Assembly (NCBI GenBank): GCA_038239485.1
Contig: JBBSET010000056.1
Coordinates: 1 to 23,873, forward strand
Length of the DNA: 23,873 nucleotides
Origin: DASQEH01 sp038239485
GTDB taxonomy: Bacteria; Actinomycetota; Actinomycetes; Propionibacteriales; Nocardioidaceae
Reading direction: 5' to 3'
Of this stretch, positions 13,496-20,216 are shown piece by piece (position 1 is the first letter of the stretch; every line of letters starts with the position of its first letter). The notes under the pieces are model-generated. The model was not told the DNA's origin and did no database searches. It worked only from the letters and a program-made list of their open reading frames with translations. The translations under genes were made by a program, and so were the position numbers.

Positions 13496-14889
13496 ACGCT
13501 GGCGTCCGCAGGCTGCGGATCCTCGCTGACCCGGCCGGGAGACCCGGCGGCATCGATGGTCACATCGCCGCGGATCACAACCCCGGCGTCGAAGATCCAG
13601 TCGCCGCGCACGCGCAGGCTGCTCGCCTCCACCAACGACGGCGGCCCGTCGGGGAAACGCTGGTCGAAGCCGGCGACCAGCTTGTAGAAGTCGGCGTCGA
13701 GGTCGATGTCCGGGGCGTCGTCGCGACCGGCTGCGAGCACGATGCCATGGTCCGGGGCGAGCTCGTACACGTCCGAACGGAGCACCAGCAGGTCGTTCGT
13801 CGACTTCACCGGCAAGAAGCGCGTCCGCTCGACCTCGAGCGCCTGCGCCCCCTGGAACACCTCGACGGCAGCGCCCATCGCCGTTTCGATCTGCACGACA
13901 GCTGGCGACGTCTTGTCCGAGGGGTCGACGGTCTTCTCGTTGCGGATCAGCGGCAGGCCGAGCACCCCGTGGCGTTCGTCCAGCGTGGCTTGAAGCGCCC
14001 TGAGGTCGAGCCACAGGTTGTTGGTGGTGACATACCGGTGCCTGTCGACGTCTCCCAGTGCCGCCAGGTCCTCCGGAGCCGTCTGGGCGCTTTCGCGCAG
14101 GATCAGCTGACCGTCGCGTTTGCGGATGGCCAGGTGGCCGCCCTTCTTGTCCGCCGACGTACGCCGACAGACCTCCGAGGCGAAGGGTGCGTTGCTGTCG
14201 ACGAACCAGGCGGCGGCCTGGGCATCCACCGTCGCGCAGAGGTTGTCGGCGTTGGACACGAAGGCGTAGTGGTAGCCCGACTCGAGGAGCGTCGCGAGCA
14301 GGCCGGACGCGGCCAGCGCCGTGTAGATGTCGCCGTGGCCTGGCGGGCACCACTCCAGGCTGGGGTCTGCCGGCCACGCGACCGGTGTCAGGTCGTCGAC
14401 GACGATCTTCGGCTCACGGTTCTGCAGGAAGTCCAGCGGCAGGCCGTCCGTCGCCAGGTCGGGGTAGGCGGCCAGCGCCTTGAGCGTGTCGTCGCGGGTA
14501 CGGAACGAGTCCATGAGCAGCAGCGGCAGCCGGACCCCCAGAGCTTCCCGGGCACGCAGCACCTGAAGGGCGATGATGTCGAGGAAGCAGAGGCCGTCTC
14601 GCACCGGGAGCAGAGACTTGGCCTTCGCCATCCCCATCGACGTGCCCAGCCCGCCATTGAGCTTGATCATGACCGTCGCGTCCAGTGCGGCGCGCCCCTC
14701 GTCGGCCCCGTAGTCCAGGTCGACGAGGCGGGTCGGCTCCTCGAGAGGGTCGATGTCGGCCTCGGCCACGATTCCGGTGGCACCCGACTCCAGCTGGCGA
14801 TAGTAGTGGCGGAACACGTCGATGGCCGCTTCGTGAACGCCTCCGGAGCGCATCTTCTCCTGGGCCGCTGCGAGTCCGGTTTCACTCAT
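13489..14889 (-). CDS. UTP-glucose-1-phosphate uridylyltransferase, UDPGP (eukaryote-like) family
   Basis: The product has 466 residues. The nucleotide loop KLNGGLGTSMG (76-86) with the following KAKSLLPV is the UDPGP-family signature; the unrelated bacterial GalU type uses GxGTRxLPxTK. Other family markers are CPPGHGDIYTAL, YAFVSNADNL, KTSPAVVQIETAMGAAVEVF and FLPVKSTNDLLVL. A C-terminal left-handed beta-helix piece (SLRVRGDWIFDAGVVIRGDVTI) completes it. The enzyme makes UDP-glucose from UTP and glucose-1-P in the cytoplasm, just downstream of Pgm, which is also in this window. TAGCAT (14901-14896) is exactly 6 nt before ATG and there is no ribosome site, so a leaderless message is likely. 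Confidence 0.93.
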   Translation of the reverse strand: MSETGLAAAQEKMRSGGVHEAAIDVFRHYYRQLESGATGIVAEADIDPLEEPTRLVDLDYGADEGRAALDATVMIKLNGGLGTSMGMAKAKSLLPVRDGLCFLDIIALQVLRAREALGVRLPLLLMDSFRTRDDTLKALAAYPDLATDGLPLDFLQNREPKIVVDDLTPVAWPADPSLEWCPPGHGDIYTALAASGLLATLLESGYHYAFVSNADNLCATVDAQAAAWFVDSNAPFASEVCRRTSADKKGGHLAIRKRDGQLILRESAQTAPEDLAALGDVDRHRYVTTNNLWLDLRALQATLDERHGVLGLPLIRNEKTVDPSDKTSPAVVQIETAMGAAVEVFQGAQALEVERTRFLPVKSTNDLLVLRSDVYELAPDHGIVLAAGRDDAPDIDLDADFYKLVAGFDQRFPDGPPSLVEASSLRVRGDWIFDAGVVIRGDVTIDAAGSPGRVSEDPQPADASVG

Positions 14890-14895
14890 GCCCAG

Positions 14896-14939
14896 ATGCT
14901 AGGGGACGGCCGGGCGACCGCGTGCCGCTGTCCTACAGT
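14896..14939. promoter_or_regulatory. Mirror-image leaderless promoters between uridylyltransferase and cyclo-ligase genes
   Basis: The two divergent ATGs are 56 bp apart. Leftward, TAGCAT (complement of 14896-14901) ends 6 nt before the ATG at 14889. Rightward, TACAGT (14934-14939) ends 6 nt before the ATG at 14946. Both fit TANNNT, and the spacing puts the first transcribed base at the start codon. Neither side has a good -35 hexamer or a Shine-Dalgarno site. Confidence 0.7.
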
Positions 14940-14945
14940 GACGTG

Positions 14946-15545
14946 ATGAGCGCCGCCGACCTGACCGCCACGGCGAAGCTCGAGATCCGACGCCGGGTGA
15001 TCGCCGCCCGTGCACAACTCGGTCCTGCGTCGGCGGCTACCGCAGCGGAGGCCATCGGCGCCCGCGTGTCGGCACTGGTCTCCGAGCGCGGCGCCACGAC
15101 GGTCTGCGCTTATGTCTCGGTCACCGGCGAACCGGGGACCAAGCCGCTCATCGACAGCCTCCACGGCGCCGGTGTACGCGTGCTGTTGCCGCTGCTGCTG
15201 GACGACCTCGACCTGGACTGGGCCGACTACCGGCCGGGTGAGTGGCGCCCGGGGCCGTTCGGGCTGGTCGAGCCCACCGCGCGGCCGCTGGGTGTCATGG
15301 CCGTCCAGCTCGCCGAGCTGATCGTCTGTCCGGGTGTCGGCGGGACCACGTGCGGGGACCGGCTCGGTCGAGGCGGCGGATCGTACGACCGGGCGCTCGC
15401 CCGCGCGCTGCCCGACAGCCTGCGCTGCCTGCTGCTCCACGACGACGAGGTGCTGACCGAGGTGCCCACCGAGCCGCACGACCAGCTCGTCGACGTCATC
15501 GTCACGCCGAGCCGTGTCGTGGCGACCTGGGGACGGCGCTCGTAG
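14946..15545 (+). CDS. 5-formyltetrahydrofolate cyclo-ligase
   Basis: The product has 199 residues. The opening MSAADLTATAKLEIRRRVIAARAQL holds the K-x-x-x-R-x-x family start. The middle has VCAYVSVTGEPGTKPLIDSLHGAGVRVLLPLL, and the end has DRLGRGGGSYDRALA, the conserved ATP/Mg loop, followed by HDDEVLTEVPTEPHDQLVDVIVTP. The enzyme uses ATP to convert 5-formyl-THF into 5,10-methenyl-THF, returning a storage or inhibitory folate to the active pool. The start at 14946 is favoured by TACAGT exactly 6 nt upstream (leaderless); the longer open frame to the left runs through the divergent gene and is not credible. A GTG one codon earlier is the only close alternative. Confidence 0.95.
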   Translation: MSAADLTATAKLEIRRRVIAARAQLGPASAATAAEAIGARVSALVSERGATTVCAYVSVTGEPGTKPLIDSLHGAGVRVLLPLLLDDLDLDWADYRPGEWRPGPFGLVEPTARPLGVMAVQLAELIVCPGVGGTTCGDRLGRGGGSYDRALARALPDSLRCLLLHDDEVLTEVPTEPHDQLVDVIVTPSRVVATWGRRS

Positions 15546-15559
15546 GCCAAGCCGAGGAC

Positions 15560-15579
15560 GCCAGCCTCACGAGGCTGGC
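15560..15579. terminator. Bidirectional hairpin between convergent cyclo-ligase and acylase genes
   Basis: GCCAGCCT and AGGCTGGC form a perfect 8-bp stem with loop CACG (15560-15579), 14 bp after the cyclo-ligase stop. The hairpin includes the last codons and stop of the minus-strand acylase gene. It probably terminates both transcripts. Confidence 0.75.
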
Positions 15580-18143
15580 TCCAGATACAGCGTGTCGGTG
15601 CCGGCCCGCTTGACGGCCGCGGCGCTGAACGCCCAGGGCAGCGTCTCACCCCTCACCCACATGTCGGTCTGGTCGGTGTAGTTGCTGTCGTAGGCGTGCC
15701 CGGACTCCCCCGTGAGGTCTATCCACCGGGCGGCGTCGAAGTCGTCGAGCGGGATGACCATCCGCATCGACGGGACCGACGTTGCCTGGTAGCCGTCCGA
15801 GGCGTCCCAGCTCGTGGCGTCGACGAGCGAGCCGCCGCCCGCCAGCTCGTACCCGCCCCGGTTGAAGAGGAAGGCGACCGGGGAGGTCTTGCTGCCGAGC
15901 GTCTGGTTCCGCAGTGTCAGCGTGTGAAGGTTCCCCCATTGCCACTCGTGCGGGTCCCGGGACCGCGACCGGGTCAGCTCGTCGCGCGCCTGGATCATGG
16001 CCTGACGCAGGATGTCGTCGCGGGTCTCCCGCACTCCGGTCGTGTCGATGTCGTCCCAGAACACGTCGTGAGGTTTCTTCACGAGGTTCAGCACGACCTG
16101 CCACCATCGGTCGCCGCCGTCGGGCCAGGTGTCCTTCGGCAGCTGGTCGTCGAAGGTGAGAGCCAGGACGCGTCTCCAGACGACGTTGAAGTACGCCGCC
16201 GCGTTGGAGTCGGCGTCCTCGTGGAAGTTCCAGCTGCCGAGCAGGTGCTGACCCTGGCTGTAGTAGCCGCCCGGAAGCTTGAGGGACAGCAGCAGCGGGG
16301 TCAGCCGTCTGGCGAGCAGGCTGTAGTCGTCCAGCTGGATCGTCGACATGTCGTCGACGGTCAAACCGTCCTTGGCCTGCAGTAGGTTGCGAATCCGCTG
16401 GCTGCGATAGCCATAGTCGAAGGAGTCGCCGATGTAGTAGGGATACGAAGGCCTCGTGACGGCCTGGTTGGCAGTGACCACATAGCCGTCCTTCGGGTCG
16501 AGCACGCTTGGCAGGGCGTCGAAGGGTATGTAGGAGTCCCAGTGGTAGGCCGGGTTCCAGCCGGGGACGGGCCAGTCACCGTCGCCGGTGCGGCGGATCG
16601 GTATCAGGCCCGGCGCCTGGTAGCCGATGTGGCCGGCGGTATCGGCGTAGACGAGGTTCTGGCTCGGTGCGTCGAAGGTCCGTGCCGCATCGCGGAACTC
16701 GTTCCAGTTGCGTGCTTTGTCGAACCCGAACAACGCGTCGGCGGTCCTGCCCGGTTGCAGCGCGGTCCACTTCAGTGCGACGGCGTACCCGTTCCCGCGC
16801 GGCGGTGCTCCCCGCCGCCCGCTGCCCGCTGCCCGGGCGTCATGAAGGACGGGCGCGTCCGCGCCGACGGTCGACAGGCTGCTGCTGACGTCGGAGATGA
16901 GTGGTCCGTCCCGGGTGGTGCGGACGGTGATGGTGACCGGCTCATTCTCTCCTCTGACGGCGAATGTCTCCTGCCGGGTGACCAGCGGGTACCGCTTCCC
17001 GGCGTACTTGTACCTGTCGTCACCGACGAGCTTCTCCAGGTAGAGGTCCTGCACGTCCGGCCCGAGGTTGGTCAGGCCCCAGGCGATGTGGTCGTTGTGC
17101 CCGATGACGACCCCGGGCAGCCCGGCGAAGGTGAAGCCGGAGACGTCGAACGGGCACGCGCTCGTCAGTTGCGTGCAGTGCAACCCCATCTGGTACCAGA
17201 CGCCGGGCATGGTCGCCCCGAGGTGCGGGTCGTTGGCCAGGATCGGGGCCCCGCTCGCCGTGTAGCGAGCCGACACCGCCCACGCGTTGGAGCCGAGCCC
17301 GTCGCCCGTGCCGAGCAGGCGTTCGAGCCCGGCGCCGGCCGACTTGGCGGCGCGAAGTGACGGCGCCGACTTGACCGGGAACGGTGGCCGTCGGGGCAGC
17401 CTGGTCCCTGCCTTGGTGGCGTTCTGCTCGTAGACCCCGTCGACGATCGCCCCCTGGGTCACGATCGGTGTGTTCCGCCCGTACGGGTAGCTCGGATACA
17501 GCTGGGCGATCTGGGCGTTCGTCAGCCGCACGGACTCCAGCGATCGGGAGATCTCGTCGTCCATGTTGCCGCCGAGGTCCCACGCCATCGCCTTCAGCCA
17601 GGCCAGCGAGTCGATCGGTGTCCACGGCTGCGGGGTGTAGTTGAGCCCGCTGAGCTGCAGGGCGGCGTACTCCAGTGACAGCCGTGAGCCTTGGTGGTCG
17701 GCGAGGTAGGCGTTGACGCCGTCGGAGTATGCCTGGAGGTACTGGCGGGTGCTCGTCGACAGCAGCGCGTACTCCTGCTCAGCCACCCGCTCCCAGCCCA
17801 TGGTCCGCACGAACATATCCGTCTGTAGCGCTGAGCGGCCGAACAGCTCGCTGAGCGTTCCCGCGGTCAGATGGCGCCGGAAGTCCATCTGGAAGAACCG
17901 GTCCTGGGCCTGGACGTACCCCTGGCCGAAGAACAGGTCGTGGGTCGTGTCGGCATAGATCTGCGGGATGCCCTGGTCGTCGCGGACCACCGTGATCCGG
18001 TCGTCCGGTCCCTTGAGCGTGATCGTGCCCTGGGTTTGCGGAAACGACCGCCGCACCGTCCAGACTGCCGTGACCAGACCCACGATCACCACGACCACGA
18101 CGACGGTGCCGGTCCATGACAGCACTTTCGTCCAGCGGCGCAT
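15567..18143 (-). CDS. Penicillin acylase-family Ntn hydrolase, membrane-anchored
   Basis: The product has 858 residues from the ATG at 18143. A basic start (MRRWTKVLSW) is followed by one transmembrane helix (10-30), so the enzyme is exported and anchored or released. VVRDDQGIPQIYADTTHDLFFGQGYVQAQDRFFQMDFRR is the family's alpha-subunit start. The autoprocessing site is DGLGSNAWAVS: cleavage before Ser285 would expose it as the N-terminal nucleophile of the beta subunit. ILANDPHLGATMPGVWYQMGLH and the later LGSWNFHEDADSNAAAYFNVVW are also family blocks. Substrate is undetermined; relatives hydrolyse beta-lactam side chains, N-acyl-homoserine lactones or other amides. CACAAT exactly 6 nt before ATG suggests a leaderless message. 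An ATG 51 nt upstream would add a stretch overlapping that hexamer and is disfavoured. Confidence 0.93.
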   Translation of the reverse strand: MRRWTKVLSWTGTVVVVVVIVGLVTAVWTVRRSFPQTQGTITLKGPDDRITVVRDDQGIPQIYADTTHDLFFGQGYVQAQDRFFQMDFRRHLTAGTLSELFGRSALQTDMFVRTMGWERVAEQEYALLSTSTRQYLQAYSDGVNAYLADHQGSRLSLEYAALQLSGLNYTPQPWTPIDSLAWLKAMAWDLGGNMDDEISRSLESVRLTNAQIAQLYPSYPYGRNTPIVTQGAIVDGVYEQNATKAGTRLPRRPPFPVKSAPSLRAAKSAGAGLERLLGTGDGLGSNAWAVSARYTASGAPILANDPHLGATMPGVWYQMGLHCTQLTSACPFDVSGFTFAGLPGVVIGHNDHIAWGLTNLGPDVQDLYLEKLVGDDRYKYAGKRYPLVTRQETFAVRGENEPVTITVRTTRDGPLISDVSSSLSTVGADAPVLHDARAAGSGRRGAPPRGNGYAVALKWTALQPGRTADALFGFDKARNWNEFRDAARTFDAPSQNLVYADTAGHIGYQAPGLIPIRRTGDGDWPVPGWNPAYHWDSYIPFDALPSVLDPKDGYVVTANQAVTRPSYPYYIGDSFDYGYRSQRIRNLLQAKDGLTVDDMSTIQLDDYSLLARRLTPLLLSLKLPGGYYSQGQHLLGSWNFHEDADSNAAAYFNVVWRRVLALTFDDQLPKDTWPDGGDRWWQVVLNLVKKPHDVFWDDIDTTGVRETRDDILRQAMIQARDELTRSRSRDPHEWQWGNLHTLTLRNQTLGSKTSPVAFLFNRGGYELAGGGSLVDATSWDASDGYQATSVPSMRMVIPLDDFDAARWIDLTGESGHAYDSNYTDQTDMWVRGETLPWAFSAAAVKRAGTDTLYLEPAS

Positions 18144-18147
18144 CCGG

Positions 18148-18197
18148 CCATTGTGCCCGCCGGACTTTGCGTGCCGCTGGTGGCTGACGCACAATGG
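18148..18197. promoter_or_regulatory. Inverted pair of CACAAT -10 hexamers for the acylase and FmdB genes
   Basis: CCATTGTGC (18148-18156) and GCACAATGG (18189-18197) are perfect 9-bp inverted copies 32 nt apart. Each contains CACAAT oriented towards its own gene. Leftward it sits 6 nt before the acylase ATG. Rightward, TTGCGT (18167-18172), a 17-nt gap and CACAAT (18190-18195) would start transcription near 18202, just ahead of the CIRCE-like site. The inverted copy could also be an operator. Confidence 0.55.
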
Positions 18198-18204
18198 AGG
18201 CCGG

Positions 18205-18231
18205 TTGGCAGTCGGGGGACTAGAGTGCTAA
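18205..18231 (+). promoter_or_regulatory. CIRCE-like HrcA operator
   Basis: TTGGCAGTC (18205-18213), 9 nt, GAGTGCTAA (18223-18231). The right half is identical to the CIRCE consensus GAGTGCTAA. The left half matches TTAGCACTC at 7 of 9, and the TTGGCACTC form that I recall from actinobacterial groES promoters at 8 of 9. The 9-9-9 geometry is exact. It lies 29 bp before the FmdB GTG, directly downstream of the predicted transcription start, as at heat-shock operons. HrcA repression with heat induction is therefore predicted for the FmdB gene. Confidence 0.75.
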
Positions 18232-18260
18232 TTCGGTCGTTGCGCTGTGAGGAGCTGTCC

Positions 18261-18710
18261 GTGCCCGTCTACGAATACGTCTGCACCGAGTGCGGCGAGC
18301 CCCTCGAGGCGCGCCAGAGCTTCACGGATGCAGCGCTGACGGTCTGCCCGAACTGCTCAGGTCGTCTACGCAAGAAGCTGAGCCCGGTCGGGGTGGTCTT
18401 CAAGGGCTCGGGATTCTACCGAAACGACTCGCGGGAGGCGGCTGCTTCGGCGTTGAAGGGCGCCGGAGCCAATGGCGACACCAAGGACGCGACCGAGAAG
18501 AGCGGCTCGGAGAAGGGCGGCTCGGAGAAGGGCGACAAGAGCGCCACGAAGGAGGCCATCGGCTCGGGTACGAAGGAGAGCGCGCCGAAGAATGGCGGTT
18601 CGGGGTCGAGCAACGGGTCGTCCGCCGGGTCGGGATCCGGCACCTCGGGCGCGGCCCCGGGCTCCTCGTCGTCGGGTATGTCGTCCACAGGCAAGGCGCC
18701 CCGGAGCTGA
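18261..18710 (+). CDS. FmdB-family zinc-ribbon protein with long disordered tail
   Basis: The start is a GTG with GAGGAG 6 nt upstream. The product has 149 residues. Residues 1-60 are a classic FmdB domain: MPVYEYVCTECG, then CPNC, with Cys 8, 11, 29 and 32 forming one zinc site, then LRKKLSPVGVVFKGSGFYRND. Residues from about 70 are low-complexity Ser/Gly/Lys/Glu (SGSEKGGSEKGDKS and similar), certainly unstructured. FmdB was named as a putative regulator of formamidase genes in a methylotroph, but the role of the widespread short actinobacterial version is unknown. The CIRCE-like site upstream suggests a link to protein-folding stress. The SAF-domain gene follows by 50 bp and has its own promoter-like hexamer. 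Confidence 0.92.
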   Translation: MPVYEYVCTECGEPLEARQSFTDAALTVCPNCSGRLRKKLSPVGVVFKGSGFYRNDSREAAASALKGAGANGDTKDATEKSGSEKGGSEKGDKSATKEAIGSGTKESAPKNGGSGSSNGSSAGSGSGTSGAAPGSSSSGMSSTGKAPRS

Positions 18711-18760
18711 CCTGTGGATGGCCGCGGCGGGAGCGGTCTCGCGCTGCCTACGCTCGGCAG

Positions 18761-19384
18761 ATGGCCGAGCTCCGTGACGTCACCACCCGACTGCGCAGGT
18801 CGTACCTGAGACATCGTCGGCTCGCGACCGCGGGCGTCGCCTCGCTCGCCGTGGTGTCGTGCGTGCATGTGCTCGCGCCGTCCTCGCCGCGGACCGTCGC
18901 GATGGTCGTGGCAGCCCACGATCTGACCGGCGGGAACGTGATCGCCGCCGCCGACGTCAAGATCGTGCGAACCGATCCCGGCCTCGTGCCCGATGGAGCG
19001 TCTGGTGCCGTCCCACCGCTGGTCGGTCGCATCGTCGCCGGCCCGATGGGCGCCGGCGAGCCCGTCACAGACCGGCGTGTGCTCGGGGCGGCGCTCATCG
19101 CCGGGTACCCAGCGGGCCTGGTGGCAGCCCCAGTCCGTATCCAGGACGCGGCTGTCGTCTCCCTGCTCCGCGTCGGTGACCGGATCGACATCTACTCCTC
19201 GAACGGCGACCAGGACGTCGCGGCGCCACGGGTCGTCAGCGACGTGGCAGTCGTGGCCCTGCCGATCTCCGATGCCGCTGACCGCGACGGCGCTCTCGTC
19301 GTCCTGGCCGTGACCTCGTACGATGCCGCACGACTCGCCCAGGCGAGCGCGACCACCCAGCTGTCGCTGAGTCTGCGCGGCTGA
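18761..19384 (+). CDS. SAF-domain protein, CpaB/RcpC-like
   Basis: The product has 207 residues. After a basic N-terminus (LRRSYLRHRRLAT) a single hydrophobic segment at about 24-40 anchors it in the membrane. The SAF domain follows (VVAAHDLTGGNVIAAADVKIVRTDPGLVP), then GRIVAGPMGAGEPVTDRRVLG, and the RcpC-like segment PVRIQDAAVVSLLRVGDRIDIYSS. CpaB/RcpC proteins assist Flp/Tad pilus assembly at the cell surface. No tad genes are visible here, so this is an orphan whose role may differ. TACGCT (18749-18754) lies exactly 6 nt before the ATG and no ribosome site is present, supporting a leaderless start at 18761; the frame is open far upstream only through overlap with the FmdB gene. Confidence 0.85.
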   Translation: MAELRDVTTRLRRSYLRHRRLATAGVASLAVVSCVHVLAPSSPRTVAMVVAAHDLTGGNVIAAADVKIVRTDPGLVPDGASGAVPPLVGRIVAGPMGAGEPVTDRRVLGAALIAGYPAGLVAAPVRIQDAAVVSLLRVGDRIDIYSSNGDQDVAAPRVVSDVAVVALPISDAADRDGALVVLAVTSYDAARLAQASATTQLSLSLRG

Positions 19385-19427
19385 CACTCCGGTCGGCGGG
19401 GGCCGCGGCCGGCACCGATATCGCTGC

Positions 19428-19527
19428 TAGGCTCCCTCGCTGCTCACCCGAGCGGAGTTGGCGCCCAGAGCCGCGTGCACCCGAGAAAGGGATGCACCGA
19501 GGACCGGGGCGCACTCGAGACAAGGAG
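19428..19527 (+). promoter_or_regulatory. mscL promoter and repeat-containing 5' leader
   Basis: TAGGCT (19428-19433) is a good actinobacterial -10 hexamer, giving a leader of about 95 nt. The end of the leader is three imperfect 17-bp tandem units at 19477-19493, 19494-19510 and 19511-19527, each beginning GCAC and containing a CGAG core and a purine-rich end. The last unit supplies the real ribosome site AAGGAG, and earlier units carry look-alikes. I cannot match the leader to a known riboswitch. Confidence 0.5.
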
Positions 19528-19533
19528 AGACTC

Positions 19534-19920
19534 GTGAAGGGTTTCAAGGACTTCATCCTGCGCGGGAACCTGGTCGAGCTGGCCGTCGCCTTCGTGATGG
19601 CTATGGCGTTCGCGTCGGTGGTCCAGGCGGCCGTGGCGATCCTGATGGATCTGGTCGGCAAGCTGGGCGGGACACCGGACTTCTCGAGCTACGCCCCCGG
19701 CGGCGTCCACCTCGGCGACTTCCTCACCGCGCTGGTCGCCTTCTTGATCCTGGCCGCAGTGGTGTACTTCATGGTCGTCCTGCCCTACACCAAGGCGCGC
19801 GAGCTGTTGCTGCGCCGCGACGAGGAGGCGAGCGCCGCCGTTCCCGAGGACATCGCCCTACTCACCGAGATCCGCGACCTGCTCCGCAGCCCGTCCGCCA
19901 CGCAGGACCGGACCCCCTGA
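19534..19920 (+). CDS. mscL: Large-conductance mechanosensitive channel MscL
   Basis: The start is a GTG with AAGGAG 6 nt upstream. The product has 128 residues. MKGFKDFILRGNLVELAVAF matches the amphipathic N-terminal helix and start of TM1 of mycobacterial MscL. TM2 is FLTALVAFLILAAVVYFMVVLPY, and the cytoplasmic bundle DIALLTEIRDLL is conserved. MscL opens under membrane tension to release solutes after osmotic downshift. The pore-lining part of TM1 is unusual: compared with M. tuberculosis MscL as I recall it, gate Val21 corresponds to Phe20 here and the following Gly24 to Ala23. The periplasmic loop is short. The gene faces the small acidic protein gene 23 bp away. Confidence 0.9.
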   Translation: MKGFKDFILRGNLVELAVAFVMAMAFASVVQAAVAILMDLVGKLGGTPDFSSYAPGGVHLGDFLTALVAFLILAAVVYFMVVLPYTKARELLLRRDEEASAAVPEDIALLTEIRDLLRSPSATQDRTP

Positions 19921-19943
19921 CCCACGCTCTGGTGACTGTGGCG

Positions 19944-20216
19944 TCAACCGTGGTGCGGGGGCACGTTGCGGAGCAGATCGCCGTCGCGGCCGGACTCGGA
20001 ACGGACCGACCCGTCGTCGGCCTCGTCGCGGGTGGTATCGGGTAGCACGTCCCCGAACACGTCGTCGAGCATCGTCTTGGACGGTCGCGCGGTCGCCTGC
20101 TCCGGCTGCTCGCCCTCGAGCGTGACTGCCTCGCCCGGAGCCTGAACCGCGGGGGGCTGCTGCTCAACGAGGGCCACTGCGTCGAGAGACTGACCGCTGA
20201 GAGAGTCCGGACTCAA
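19944..20216 (-). CDS. Small acidic protein ending in PPHHG, function unknown
   Basis: I do not recognise a characterised family. From a TTG at 20216 the product has 90 residues, is Glu/Asp/Gln/Pro-rich and probably disordered in its first half (LVEQQPPAVQAPGEAVTLEGEQPEQATARPS). The second half, SKTMLDDVFGDVLPDTTRDE...LLRNVPPHHG, looks conserved, and a PPHH(G) ending is something I associate with small actinobacterial proteins. The TTG overlaps the stop of the upstream epimerase gene as TTGA, the same 4-base coupling seen in the molybdenum-cofactor operon. A GTG at about residue 19 is an alternative start. It is probably co-expressed with the epimerase. Confidence 0.55.
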   Translation of the reverse strand: MSPDSLSGQSLDAVALVEQQPPAVQAPGEAVTLEGEQPEQATARPSKTMLDDVFGDVLPDTTRDEADDGSVRSESGRDGDLLRNVPPHHG

